Positions 39,846-49,277 are shown, counted from the first letter of the stretch. The stretch: 64,000 nt of DNA from Gammaproteobacteria bacterium (GCA_026195255.1 JAPHSS010000012.1:37321-101320), one strand, 5' to 3'. The notes: generated by a model not told the origin, from the sequence alone. Made by a program: numbers and translations.

Positions 39846-40751
39846 ATGACTACACTACATAAACCGCGAGTGGGCCTTGCATTGGGCAGTGGTTCCGCGC
39901 GCGGCTGGTCTCATATAGGCGTTATCCGGGCACTTGAAGAGGCAGGCATTCGCCCCGATCTTGTCTGCGGTACCTCCATAGGCTCACTGGTTGGGGCTGT
40001 GTACGCGGCAGGTGAATTAGACTCTCTGGAAAGCTGGGTGCTTGGCTTGCAAATTGGTGACGTGGTCGGGCTTGCAGATATAAGTTTGGGTGCGGGCTTG
40101 CTTAAGGGTGATCGTCTGATGCAGTTTCTTCACAAAAATCTCGTCGATCGTTCAATCGAACAACTTCAAGTTCCCTTCGCCGCAGTCGCTACTTCATTAC
40201 AGACAGGCGCAGAAGTCTGGCTGCAGAATGGCTCGACACTGAACGCCGTGCGCGCTTCCATCGCGATGCCGGGTATCTTCGCACCCGTTCGCCGGGAAGG
40301 TTCGTTACTGGTTGACGGAGGCCTGAGTAACCCGATTCCGGTGTCGCTCGCGCGCGCGATGGGCGCAGACATCGTGATCGCAGTCGACCTTGGCTCCGAC
40401 ATTCTGGGGCGCCGCTTTCGGACCGCTTCGGAGGCGAAAACGCAGGACCCTGAGCCTCAGTGGCTACTCAAGTTGCGTGAAAACCTCAACGCTCTCGCGC
40501 CTGAGAGGTCGCCCAGAGAACCCCCTATGCCTTCGATGATTGATGTTCTGAGCAGTAGTGTAGACATCGTACAGGTGAGAATAGCGCGCAGCCGGTTGGC
40601 TGGCGAGCCGCCGGATCTTATTGTGGCACCCCGGTTGGCTCACCTTAACCTGTTCGATTTTCACTGTGCTGAGGAGGCCATTGAGGAAGGTCGCCGGGCT
40701 GTGGAGCGAGTTGCTTACAGTCTTTCTGTGCTTAAGGGTGAAGCGACGTGA
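39846..40751 (+). CDS. patatin-like phospholipase (RssA family)
   Basis: This predicted serine lipid hydrolase (301 aa) has a Ser-Asp dyad: oxyanion GSGSARG (14-20), nucleophile GTSIGS with Ser44, and DGG at 157-159. It resembles E. coli RssA/YchK. The coding sequence is visibly more GC-rich (many CGC, GCG, GTC codons) than its neighbours, and palindromic repeats lie just downstream, so recent transfer is possible. A good ribosome-binding site (AGGAGG) precedes the ATG. Confidence 0.92.
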   Translation: MTTLHKPRVGLALGSGSARGWSHIGVIRALEEAGIRPDLVCGTSIGSLVGAVYAAGELDSLESWVLGLQIGDVVGLADISLGAGLLKGDRLMQFLHKNLVDRSIEQLQVPFAAVATSLQTGAEVWLQNGSTLNAVRASIAMPGIFAPVRREGSLLVDGGLSNPIPVSLARAMGADIVIAVDLGSDILGRRFRTASEAKTQDPEPQWLLKLRENLNALAPERSPREPPMPSMIDVLSSSVDIVQVRIARSRLAGEPPDLIVAPRLAHLNLFDFHCAEEAIEEGRRAVERVAYSLSVLKGEAT

Positions 40752-40992
40752 GAACAAGAATGCTTGCTAATATGCGCATATTCAATGGAGCCACAGGTGT
40801 TCGTATGGTGCCTTTATTGTTTTTAAACTACGGGTATTAGTCGCGGGCATTAGGGTATGCTAACTGCTATTCCAGCTCAACATCCATAATCGGTGGCACG
40901 TGCTTTTCTGAGTAAACTTTATCGGATACCCATGTTAAGACGTGAATAAAAACAAAGACTTAGACGTATTCAAGGCCCTTTCATATTGGATA
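40752..40992. other. intergenic stretch, no gene recognised
   Basis: The 362 bases between the patatin gene and the reductase-like gene hold only the palindromic repeats at 40993-41039 and no ORF. The left part is featureless and may be the scar of a lost mobile element. Confidence 0.35.
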
Positions 40993-41039
40993 TCAAGGAG
41001 TCTGACCCCTTGATTCCCTCAAGGAGTCTGACCCCTTGA
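40993..41039. repeat. two tandem copies of a 21-bp REP-like palindrome
   Basis: TCAAGGAGTCTGACCCCTTG plus a final A occurs at 40993-41013 and again at 41019-41039, 26 bases apart. The unit is an imperfect palindrome (TCAAGG.GTC / GAC.CCTTGA). The same unit in reverse orientation sits at 51708-51728, beside the broken ectD. Short palindromes of this kind are known from REP elements mobilised by REP-associated tyrosine transposases, but no transposase gene is in the window. Confidence 0.85.
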
Positions 41040-41113
41040 TTCCTTGATTCCCCTGAAATGACAGGCATATTAATTATCAAGCCCCATCACCACGGCACGT
41101 GAGCGTTAATGTG

Positions 41114-41896
41114 TTATCTCTTTATGTTTAAGGCGATATCCTTAAGTGTTGGCAGGTTTAACTGGTGCTGCTCAGCTAATTGTAAAGCACGCTCAAGCCT
41201 GGCAGGCGCGCTGCGCCCCATACAGTTATGATGCGGGTCGCCTTCGAATGCAACTAACATAGCATTGATTAATTTTTCAGTATCAAAAGATTGTGCTGTA
41301 AGTTTGCTTTGTAGCTGAATAACTTCTGTGGCAACAAGTCGGGCGAAATCCTGATGGTTTTGCCATAACTCGGAAACCGTGCCGCCAACTTTAAGGCCGG
41401 CTATATTGGTTGTTAATATGTATACGTTTTTAACAACCAGTTCAAAAAGTAAATCTTCTGCAGAGGAAAGTTTTCTTGCTGGAATATCAATAGACGCTAA
41501 AGTGTCTACCAGTATCTGTGCCTTTTCTCCAAATACAGGGGAGGGTATTAAAACTTTATAATCCTGGCCTTTCTTTTTTTCAAACCAGACTGAAATAACA
41601 GTCGGCTCTAAATCGTGTTGTAACCAGTCATTCGGTAATAGTTCATTTTGCAGTAATACCAGACTTTTTTTCCATTGATCTGGAATATCAGTTAATACGC
41701 CCTGAAGATCAGTTTCGCCTACAGCGACTAAAACAAAAGCGGGGTTTGGGATGCCTTTGGCAACATATTGACAGTCGTCTTTACGATTAACGGGTACTAC
41801 AGTATACCCGGAGCGTAAAAAACCTCTGGCAAAGACGCCGGCCATTTCACCCATGCCGATAATTACAATGGATTTGCTTGTTAGATTATTTGTCAT
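41114..41896 (-). CDS. NAD(P)-binding, ketopantoate-reductase-like protein
   Basis: An N-terminal Rossmann motif (VIIGMGEMAGVFARGF, residues 11-26) is followed by a helical C-terminal domain with a KNVYILTTNIAGL segment reminiscent of PanE/6-phosphogluconate dehydrogenase-type enzymes. The canonical ApbA/PanE motifs are not complete, so the substrate is unknown; it may be a diverged member. It lies divergent from amgK with only 66 bases between. Confidence 0.6.
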   Translation of the reverse strand: MTNNLTSKSIVIIGMGEMAGVFARGFLRSGYTVVPVNRKDDCQYVAKGIPNPAFVLVAVGETDLQGVLTDIPDQWKKSLVLLQNELLPNDWLQHDLEPTVISVWFEKKKGQDYKVLIPSPVFGEKAQILVDTLASIDIPARKLSSAEDLLFELVVKNVYILTTNIAGLKVGGTVSELWQNHQDFARLVATEVIQLQSKLTAQSFDTEKLINAMLVAFEGDPHHNCMGRSAPARLERALQLAEQHQLNLPTLKDIALNIKR

Positions 41897-41962
41897 GATT
41901 CTTATCCCGAATACTAATTACTGGTAGACTTGGACAGATTATAACTAAATTCACAACTTTAT

Positions 41963-42982
41963 ATGACGAAAAATTTAGAGATGAATGAATTCATGACAAA
42001 TGACGTAAGACTGGAAAAAATAAATGACTGGGTAACAACAGAGTTAAAACTAACAGATTATCGAATTGAAGTTGCCTCAGCGGATGCTAGTTTTCGACGT
42101 TATTTCAGATTGATCTGTGGTGATGAGCATTGGATTATTATGGATGCGCCGCCCGAAAAAGAAGATTGTCAGCCTTTTATTTATATTGCACAGTTAATCG
42201 AAAATGCAGGAGTTCAGGCGCCGCATATTTATGAGTTTAATCAGTCGCAGGGGTTTATGCTGCTTAGTGATCTTGGTTCTACCGCATATTTAGATAAATT
42301 AAATATAGAAACGGCTGATGCTTTGTATTCTGATGCAATAAAATCAATTATCAAAATGCAGGATATAAAAGCAGACTTGCCAGCCTATGACGAAGAGTTA
42401 TTGCAGCTTGAAATGAGTTTGTTTAAAGACTGGTATTTAATTAAACATCTAGATCAATCATTGAATTCAGCACAAAATAACATCATTACCAATACATTTA
42501 ATATACTCGCGGAGTCTGCCTTGCAGCAACCTGTGGTTTTTGTGCATCGAGACTATCACTCACGAAATCTTATGATCACAGATGATCTTAATCCGGGTGT
42601 TATTGACTTTCAAGATGCGGTTAATGGTCCTGTTACATATGACCTGGTATCACTGATAAAGGATTGTTATATCGCCTGGCCTAGAAAGAAACAACTGTTA
42701 TGGATTGATGAGTTTTTAAAATTATCGTCACTTAAGATAGAGCGAAAGAAATTTATAAAGTATTTAGATTTAATGGGTATGCAGCGTCACCTGAAAGCGA
42801 TCGGGATTTTTGCGCGCTTAAAACATCGTGACTCGAAGCCGGCTTATATGAATGATATCCCCAGAACATTGGCCTATGTTTTTGATGTTTGTCAAAGATA
42901 TGACGAGTTAACTGAGTTTTCTGCGCTTTTAACTTCATTGAATATAGAAGGTGATTCGAGCATACGTGAGCTGATTTTATGA
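41963..42982 (+). CDS. amgK: N-acetylmuramate/N-acetylglucosamine anomeric kinase
   Basis: AmgK phosphorylates the anomeric hydroxyl of MurNAc or GlcNAc released in cell-wall recycling. It is an aminoglycoside-phosphotransferase-fold kinase (339 aa) with DASFRRYFRL near the N-terminus, IIMDAPPEKED, the catalytic loop VFVHRDYHSRNLMI and the metal site VIDFQDAVNGPVTYDL. Its stop overlaps the murU start by four bases, which fixes the assignment. Start codons at 41963 and 41993 are both possible. Confidence 0.92.
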   Translation: MTKNLEMNEFMTNDVRLEKINDWVTTELKLTDYRIEVASADASFRRYFRLICGDEHWIIMDAPPEKEDCQPFIYIAQLIENAGVQAPHIYEFNQSQGFMLLSDLGSTAYLDKLNIETADALYSDAIKSIIKMQDIKADLPAYDEELLQLEMSLFKDWYLIKHLDQSLNSAQNNIITNTFNILAESALQQPVVFVHRDYHSRNLMITDDLNPGVIDFQDAVNGPVTYDLVSLIKDCYIAWPRKKQLLWIDEFLKLSSLKIERKKFIKYLDLMGMQRHLKAIGIFARLKHRDSKPAYMNDIPRTLAYVFDVCQRYDELTEFSALLTSLNIEGDSSIRELIL

Positions 42983-43641
42983 AAGCCATGATACTGGCTG
43001 CGGGCAGGGGTGAGCGAATGCGACCCTTAACGGACAAAACACCTAAACCCTTATTAATGGCTGGCTCTAAACGTTTAATTGAGTTTCATTTAATGAACCT
43101 GGCAAAGGCAGGTTTTACAGATGTCGTTATAAATGTTGCCTGGTTAGGGCAGTTAATTATCGACACCTTAGGCAATGGTGAAAATTATAATTTAAATATA
43201 ACTTATTCTAATGAAAAAGATCAGGCGCTTGAAACTGGAGGCGGCATTTTTAATGCATTACCTTTATTAGGTGACGAACCCTTTCTGGTTATTAATGGCG
43301 ATGTGTGGACGGACTACCCGTTTGAAAGGTTATATAATTTTTCGCTACAGGACAAAGCACATTTAGTGTTAATTAAAAATCCTCAGCATAACCCGCAAGG
43401 TGACTTTTCTATATCAGGAAATCGTTTAGTTGAAAACGCGTCTGAAAAATTTACCTATAGTGGAATAGGTGTTTATTCGGCTGATTTTTTCTCGCAGAAA
43501 AGTAATGGCAAGTACCCACTTGCGCCTATGATCAGGCAATATATTTCTGAAAATAAAATAAGCGGTGAATTATATGACGGGAACTGGATGGATATAGGCA
43601 CACAGCAAAGACTCAATGATTTGATTGAATTATCAGTTTAA
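42979..43641 (+). CDS. murU: N-acetylmuramate-1-phosphate uridylyltransferase
   Basis: MurU makes UDP-MurNAc from MurNAc-1-phosphate, bypassing MurA. The 220-residue nucleotidyltransferase shows the signature MILAAGRGERMRPLTDKTPKPLL in two adjoining blocks, EFHLMNLAKAG, LETGGGIFNALP and FLVINGDVWTD. It overlaps amgK by four bases (ATGA), the usual operon for the MurNAc salvage route. A bidirectional terminator follows. Confidence 0.94.
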   Translation: MKAMILAAGRGERMRPLTDKTPKPLLMAGSKRLIEFHLMNLAKAGFTDVVINVAWLGQLIIDTLGNGENYNLNITYSNEKDQALETGGGIFNALPLLGDEPFLVINGDVWTDYPFERLYNFSLQDKAHLVLIKNPQHNPQGDFSISGNRLVENASEKFTYSGIGVYSADFFSQKSNGKYPLAPMIRQYISENKISGELYDGNWMDIGTQQRLNDLIELSV

Positions 43642-43703
43642 GTCGGCTGATCATTGGTGTTAGAAATAACAAAAAACTATATATTTAATGACTTATGAGC
43701 AAT

Positions 43704-43734
43704 AAAAAAGGCAAGCTATTAACTTGCCTTTTTT
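43704..43734. terminator. bidirectional terminator between murU and the barrel gene
   Basis: Perfect 12-base arms AAAAAAGGCAAG (43704-43715) and CTTGCCTTTTTT (43723-43734) around a 7-base loop give a GC core flanked by an A run on one side and a T run on the other, so it can end both convergent transcripts. Confidence 0.9.
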
Positions 43735-43756
43735 ATTTTATAAACGATCCATCCGC

Positions 43757-44299
43757 TTAAAATGCTTTGCCCTGATATTCAGAGCCGCCCCAGAAGTATC
43801 TCAGTGATGCCATATGAACTGGGTCTGCAAGGTCATCACTATCATAATAAGTGTAATCAATTTCAAGTCGCGCTTCTCTATTCATACGCATGCCCCAGCC
43901 AATTGAGTAACTGCTGCCGCTTGTTTCATTTTCTGCAGTGCTACCGGTGAGGTCAAAGTTCATGTCAGTGCCACTATATTTGAATTTATACCACGTACCA
44001 TTCTCTTCAATAGTACGATATGCCAATCCAATATGAGTGCCACTAACCGAATAATCTACTGCGGGGTTATCTGTGCCAGCCTCAATGCTGCCATAACCTA
44101 CAGCTTCTAGTGCCCAGCCATCTTCTTCTACGCCAAACATAATATCCCCAGTGCCGCCAATATCTGAGTCAGAAGGTGCGACTACACCAAGCCCTAAACC
44201 ATAGTAAAAACTAATACCCTGACGGCCTGCGTGACTATTAGCAGACATAAATACTAAAAAGGTCGTGATGATTAATAATGAGTTTTGTTTAAATTTCAT
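43757..44299 (-). CDS. outer membrane beta-barrel protein
   Basis: A signal peptide (about residues 1-25, ending SHA) is followed by alternating polar/apolar strands (GWALEAVGYGSIEAG, THIGLAYRTIEENGTWYKFKY, SYSIGWGMRMNREARLEIDYTYY in parts) and a C-terminal aromatic residue (Phe), the signal for outer-membrane insertion. At 180 aa it would form an eight-stranded barrel of the OmpA/OmpX type. Function unknown; convergent with murU. Confidence 0.75.
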   Translation of the reverse strand: MKFKQNSLLIITTFLVFMSANSHAGRQGISFYYGLGLGVVAPSDSDIGGTGDIMFGVEEDGWALEAVGYGSIEAGTDNPAVDYSVSGTHIGLAYRTIEENGTWYKFKYSGTDMNFDLTGSTAENETSGSSYSIGWGMRMNREARLEIDYTYYDSDDLADPVHMASLRYFWGGSEYQGKAF

Positions 44300-44592
44300 C
44301 CGTTACTTCCTCAAATAAGTCGGTTGTGCTCTGGTTGAACCATGCATATAAGAAAGATAATAGCATGTTTTTAAAAAAATACCTTATTAAAATCAACAAT
44401 ATACAAAAGCATTGTGATCTTTTACACAAAGATACAGTTGCAAGCCTATAATTTGATGTAATAAACACTTATATTTCAATGGCTTATCGATAATTTGGTT
44501 TTCTATATAAGACAATTACACTTGTAGTTAGCAGGCTATTGTTTAAAGTGATGATGTTTTAATTAAATAGAGCAGCTGAGGTATACATTAAT

Positions 44593-46038
44593 ATGGGGCA
44601 GGAAATTACCGCTAGTCACTTTAGCAAACATGAGCTTGAAGTCTTTATGTCGAGGTTAAAGAAAGAAACGGCGGAACTTGAATGCTGGTTTCTGGCTAAT
44701 AAATTCTCAGATCATGAACCGGTTGCAGGTTATGAAATGGAGGCCTGGTTGATTGATAAGCAGGGTGAGCCAGCACCATGTAATGAGGCGTTTTTAAAAT
44801 CAGCTGACAATAAACTTTATACCGCAGAGCTGGCTCAGTTTAATATTGAGCTGAATGCAGATCCGGAAAATATTCGTTCTAACTTCTTATCTAATTTTGA
44901 AAAAGATTTTCAGCAACACTGGTTAAATTGCCAGAATGTTGCTGAAAATCTTGGCTGTCGTGTATTAAGTACAGGTATTTTACAAACATTAACCAATGAT
45001 CATTTGAATATGGGCAATGTTTCGAATTTGTTGCGTTATAAAGTATTAAATGAGCAAGTCTTAAAGCAAAGAAATGGGCGTGCCCTGCAACTGAATATCA
45101 ATGGCCGGCAATCCCTTAAGAGTACGCATCATAATGTTATGTTAGAAGCCGCCGCAACTTCTTTACAAATTCACCTGCAGGCGCCTCAAGATTTAGCGCA
45201 CCATTATTACAATGCATCTATTTTAATTTCTGCGCCCATGGTGGCTATTAGCTCTAATTCACCTTATATGTTTGCAAAAGATTTATGGCATGAAACACGT
45301 ATTCCCGTTTTTGAGCAAGCTGTAGATGTAGGGGGTTACAACGGTGCATCACAAGGCCCGGTTCATCGTGTTAGTTTTGGTACTGATTATGCGCGCCAGT
45401 CATTAATGGAGTGTTTTACTGAAAACCTGGAACACTTTCCTGTTCTGTTGCCCATGTGTTTTACTGAAGATGTGGAACAGATGCAGCACCTGAGTTTACA
45501 TAATGGCACTATCTGGCGTTGGAATCGTCCGTTGATCGGCTTTGATAAAGATGCTCGTCCTCATTTGAGAATTGAGCATCGGGTCATACCAAGTGGTCCA
45601 AGTGTGGTAGATAACATTGCTAATATGGCGTTTTATTTTGGCCTGGTGCAATACTACGCAACGCAGAATATTAAACCCAATGAGTTGTTAGATTTTGCAC
45701 AAGCTCGCGATAATTTTTATACATCCGCTCAGCATGGGTTAGATAATAAAGTTGTATGGCCTGGGTGTGAGCGTTGTGAGATGCGCCATCTAATTTTACA
45801 CAAACTCATAGATCATGCACAAGCAGGTTTAGAAAGTTTAAATCTGGATTCTGCAGATATTGAGTACTATTTAAATATTATTCAATCTCGCGCAGAACAA
45901 AAACAAACAGGCAGTTACTGGCAGCGAGAGTTTGTTGCCCGGCATGGCAATGATATGAAAAAGTTACTCGAAACTTATTATCAAAACCAGCAAACAGGAG
46001 AGCCTGTTCATAACTGGGATTTTGAAACCTACAGGTAA
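44593..46038 (+). CDS. carboxylate-amine ligase of the glutamate-cysteine ligase superfamily
   Basis: This 481-residue protein has the glutamine-synthetase-like fold of GCS2/GshA-type ligases. Markers are an early GYEMEAWLID acidic metal-binding motif, FNIELNADPENI, LQLNINGRQSL (substrate/ATP strand), HHNVMLEAAATSLQIHLQAP, and WRWNRPLIGF with RIEHRVIPSGPSVVD. It is not the normal GshA of gammaproteobacteria, so the substrates are unknown. It is followed immediately by an aspartoacylase-like hydrolase gene, which suggests the pair makes and breaks a gamma-glutamyl or N-acyl compound. Confidence 0.72.
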   Translation: MGQEITASHFSKHELEVFMSRLKKETAELECWFLANKFSDHEPVAGYEMEAWLIDKQGEPAPCNEAFLKSADNKLYTAELAQFNIELNADPENIRSNFLSNFEKDFQQHWLNCQNVAENLGCRVLSTGILQTLTNDHLNMGNVSNLLRYKVLNEQVLKQRNGRALQLNINGRQSLKSTHHNVMLEAAATSLQIHLQAPQDLAHHYYNASILISAPMVAISSNSPYMFAKDLWHETRIPVFEQAVDVGGYNGASQGPVHRVSFGTDYARQSLMECFTENLEHFPVLLPMCFTEDVEQMQHLSLHNGTIWRWNRPLIGFDKDARPHLRIEHRVIPSGPSVVDNIANMAFYFGLVQYYATQNIKPNELLDFAQARDNFYTSAQHGLDNKVVWPGCERCEMRHLILHKLIDHAQAGLESLNLDSADIEYYLNIIQSRAEQKQTGSYWQREFVARHGNDMKKLLETYYQNQQTGEPVHNWDFETYR

Positions 46039-46042
46039 AAAA

Positions 46043-47059
46043 ATGAAAGATATGTTAGAACAGTATGATGAATTACCAGAAGGTTTTCTAAATGCAAGAG
46101 CTGAAAATTTACACCATATTTTAGAAAAGCCATCATTGATACATCTTCAGGGAGAAAAAGCAGAGCCACTTTTTATTTCTACTTTGTTACATGGTAATGA
46201 AACCACCGGGCTTTATGCGTTACAGAAATTATTGCGTAACTATCATGAAGAAGGGTTGCCCAGATCAATTTCAATTTTTGTGGGAAATGTAAAAGCAGCT
46301 GAAGCGGGTATGCGTCGTTTAGATGAGCAGGTTGATTACAATCGGGTTTGGCCGGGTACGCATCAGCATTATCTGGCTGAAGCACACATGATGCAGAAGG
46401 TTACCGATATCATGCAGCAGAAGAATGTATGGGCAAGTATCGATATTCATAATAATACGGGAAAAAATCCACACTATGCGTGTATTAATAAATTAGAGCA
46501 GCCGTTTATGTCACTGGCAGGTTTGTTTAGTGAAACGCTGGTTTATTTCACCACCCCGAAAGGTGTGCAGTCATCAGCATTTGCAGAGCTGTGTCCGTCG
46601 GTAACTCTGGAGTGCGGCTTATCAGGCGACGAAGCGGGTACAGATCATGTGCTTCAATATTTGAAAAAGGTACTGAGCTGTAATGACTTATGCGAAAATG
46701 AAGATATGAATTTAAATTTGTTTCACACTGTCGCCAGGGTAAAAATACCCGAGGGTTACTCATTTGGTTTTGAAGATGATGCGACGATAAATCTTTTACC
46801 GGAAATTGAAAATTATAATTTTTGTGAGCTTGATGCAGGCACGCTTATAGCATTAGTTGAGCCGGAGAGTAGTGCTTATTTGCAGGCTTTTGATGATGAT
46901 GAGAGGGAAGTTGGTAGAGAATTTTTCGAATACGAGGCCGATAAAATCTTACTAAAAAAACCGATAATGCCCGCTATGATAACCATGAATACCCGGATTA
47001 TTAGACAGGATTGTTTATGTTATCTGATGGAGCGTATGTCTTTGCCCGAGCAGTCATAA
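46043..47059 (+). CDS. succinylglutamate desuccinylase/aspartoacylase-like metallohydrolase
   Basis: This zinc-dependent M14-type hydrolase has HGNETTG (zinc His and Glu), a WASIDIHNNTGKNPHYACI segment with another zinc His, and LECGLSGDEAGTDHVL near residue 190 carrying the likely catalytic Glu, as in AstE/AspA. The open frame begins at 46022 inside the previous gene; ATG 46043 has an AGGT ribosome-binding site and starts 4 bases after the upstream stop. It is tightly linked to the ligase and probably acts on the same compound. Confidence 0.75.
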   Translation: MKDMLEQYDELPEGFLNARAENLHHILEKPSLIHLQGEKAEPLFISTLLHGNETTGLYALQKLLRNYHEEGLPRSISIFVGNVKAAEAGMRRLDEQVDYNRVWPGTHQHYLAEAHMMQKVTDIMQQKNVWASIDIHNNTGKNPHYACINKLEQPFMSLAGLFSETLVYFTTPKGVQSSAFAELCPSVTLECGLSGDEAGTDHVLQYLKKVLSCNDLCENEDMNLNLFHTVARVKIPEGYSFGFEDDATINLLPEIENYNFCELDAGTLIALVEPESSAYLQAFDDDEREVGREFFEYEADKILLKKPIMPAMITMNTRIIRQDCLCYLMERMSLPEQS

Positions 47060-47458
47060 TTCTTAATCAGACTCAAAGAGTTGTCTAGTGAGCGAGAGTT
47101 GCAGGTATTGCCTTTTTTAAGTGCCGAGCTTTAGTAGGTATAAGTTGGTCAATGTCCTCCATATGTCGTTATATATTATGTAATATTAAGAGGTGAGATA
47201 TTTTTTACAGGCTTAGTGAACGCTGATCGTTTCGATCTGTCCTAATTTTACGTGTACATGCCCGTGCCGTTTAACATAGCGGTGCGGTGCATGTAAGTAC
47301 TGCTGATTTGATGATAACTCTGTTATTTTGTTCTACGCAGACGTAATGTAAACCTGATGTATAAAACTAAAACGCTTAAAAAACGATGCGCTCGAACAGT
47401 AATTATGCAGTACCACTACTGCCAGTGAATTTGATCGATATAACTAAAGGAAATAATA
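47060..47458. other. intergenic region upstream of sodB
   Basis: Roughly 400 bases hold no ORF, repeat or terminator that I can support. The right end must include the sodB promoter and its AAAGGA ribosome-binding site; no clear Fur box is visible. Confidence 0.35.
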
Positions 47459-48052
47459 ATGACTATTGCTCTACCCAACTTGCCTTACGACAAGAAAGCC
47501 CTTGAACCACATATCAGCTCTCGAACGCTGGACTTTCATCACGGGAAACACCATAACGCTTATGTTACAAACCTGAATAAATTGATTGAAGAAACTGATC
47601 TGGCCAATAAGTCATTAGAGGATATCATTAAAGAGACGGTAAATGATGCAGACAGAGCCGGAATTTTCAACAATGCAGCACAGGTTTGGAATCACACATT
47701 CTATTGGCAATCGATGAAACCTAATGGTGGCGGTTTGCCTTCCGGTGACATTGCAGAAAAGATCAATGCTGATTTCGGTAGTCACGAGGATTTTATTTCA
47801 CAGTTTAAAAATGCGGCTCTTACACAGTTTGGTAGCGGTTGGGCGTGGCTGGTGCTGAAAAATAATAAGCTGGAAATTATAAAAACCGCAAATGCTGATA
47901 CACCTATAGCACATGGTATTAAACCCTTAGTGACAGTGGACGTGTGGGAACACGCATATTACCTGGATTACCAAAACGCTCGGGGCGACTATCTTGATAG
48001 CTTTTTTAAGCATCTAATCAATTGGGAGTTCGTTAATTCCAATCTCGTTTAA
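47459..48052 (+). CDS. sodB: iron superoxide dismutase
   Basis: SodB dismutes superoxide in the cytoplasm. Metal ligands are His27 ([11 protein letters not shown]), His79 ([11 protein letters not shown]), Asp161 and His165 ([13 protein letters not shown]). The Gln at 75 in the NNAAQVWNH motif marks the iron-type enzyme. The length of 197 is usual. The ATG is preceded by a good AAAGGA ribosome-binding site. It is the last gene before the ectoine island. Confidence 0.96.
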   Translation: MTIALPNLPYDKKALEPHISSRTLDFHHGKHHNAYVTNLNKLIEETDLANKSLEDIIKETVNDADRAGIFNNAAQVWNHTFYWQSMKPNGGGLPSGDIAEKINADFGSHEDFISQFKNAALTQFGSGWAWLVLKNNKLEIIKTANADTPIAHGIKPLVTVDVWEHAYYLDYQNARGDYLDSFFKHLINWEFVNSNLV

Positions 48053-48336
48053 CCAGAGTGGCCGCTGCCGGTGATGCTTTTAATCTATACCTTGAGATAT
48101 AGAAAAACAACACATCAAATAAGTTTGATGTCTGCAGCGATGTCTTTATTTTCCTTCAGGTGAGCGGCGATAAGTGAAGCAGTAGATATTAGTCATCCGA
48201 AGCAGCGTTCATCTCACGGGTCCTGAAGGATTTGATAGTTTAAAAGGTTGTTTCGCCTTGATGAATATCTGAACACAACGACATAATCTATAAAATAGTC
48301 AGTCTTGAACGAGCCGCTTTAGTCACAAATAACTGA

Positions 48337-48897
48337 TCATCTATGCTTGTCCTTATAGGGGGCAGGCTGTTCCGGCGAGGCTTCCTGCCGATCAAGCGTA
48401 CCAATATCAAGAACAGGCGCAGCATCAATATGCTGAGCATCCATCATTTGCGCGACACGTTGCAACGAAGAAATAATCATCGTTTGCTCCCACTCATTGA
48501 GGTCATTAAACTGGCGTGTAAACTGATCTTGCAGTGGCACAGGTGCATTCTTTAATGTCTTAAAAGCCTCGTCTGTGAGATAAGCATGAACTTTGCGTTT
48601 ATCTTTTTTGGAGCGCTCACGCTGCACCAGCTGACGCTTTTCCAGTCGATCTAAAATAGTCGTAACTGTTGCCTGGCTCAGACTCATTTTATTGGCCAGC
48701 TCTCCGATAGTGACTTCACCCTTGTCACGTATGGTCTGCAATAACAATATTTGCGGTGCAGTTAAACCGGTGGTTTTCGCCAGGTATTTGGAATGCAGGT
48801 CGGTAGCCCTGATCACTCGGCGTAGGGCAATAAGCACATCTTCAATACTGCTCACAAACGAATCCTCTGTAATTTCTAAATGGTCATGAGTATACAC
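48337..48897 (-). CDS. ectR: MarR-type regulator of ectoine synthesis (EctR-like)
   Basis: This 186-residue winged-helix protein has the MarR pattern: TGLTAPQILLLQTIRDKGE, then the recognition helix SLSQATVTTILDRLEKR and the wing with SKKDKRKVHAYLT. It starts at a GTG. It is transcribed away from ectA with about 380 bases between, the arrangement of EctR in halotolerant methylotrophs, where it represses ectABC-ask. That role is inferred from position and family. Confidence 0.82.
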   Translation of the reverse strand: MYTHDHLEITEDSFVSSIEDVLIALRRVIRATDLHSKYLAKTTGLTAPQILLLQTIRDKGEVTIGELANKMSLSQATVTTILDRLEKRQLVQRERSKKDKRKVHAYLTDEAFKTLKNAPVPLQDQFTRQFNDLNEWEQTMIISSLQRVAQMMDAQHIDAAPVLDIGTLDRQEASPEQPAPYKDKHR

Positions 48898-49155
48898 CGA
48901 GTGTGTTCTTTGGCCGACACTTTAACCGTCGACGGCTTCTCCATACAGGTCAGGAGTATCCTGGGTGGCATTATTTCGCAGCCGCCTGAGTCTGTCTTTA
49001 ATTGATAAAATTCGGCAGAAACTTTGCTGTAAGGCACTCTGCCCACGGGTATCGATTGTTTTTGCCCTGCTTTAAATCGAACTGTTGCAATCGACTCGGT
49101 AGGTGCCGCGTGAATAATTGTTTTGTTTAGTGTATAATGCTTAGCGTTCTAAATA

Positions 49156-49200
49156 TATATAGAGATAAAACATCATTTAACTGGTGTTTTTAGCTATATA
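49156..49200 (+). promoter_or_regulatory. long imperfect inverted repeat in the ectA control region
   Basis: Arms at 49156-49175 and 49182-49200 (TATATAG.....AACATCA against TGGTGTTTTTAGCTATATA) pair over about 19 positions with few mismatches around TTTAAC. It lies about 80 bases before ectA in an AT-rich promoter region. It could be the operator for EctR or an RNA hairpin in the leader; I cannot tell which. Confidence 0.5.
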
Positions 49201-49277
49201 TAGTCAAGTCATTTTAATTTAAATCAAAAAAATACTAATTATTTAATTTAGACATCTAAACAATATAAAACTTATAT

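Noticed and set aside
49212..49225. FNR-like site TTAATTTAAATCAA before ectA
   Set aside because: One half-site lacks the essential G (TTAAT instead of TTGAT) in a very AT-rich promoter; chance match likely.
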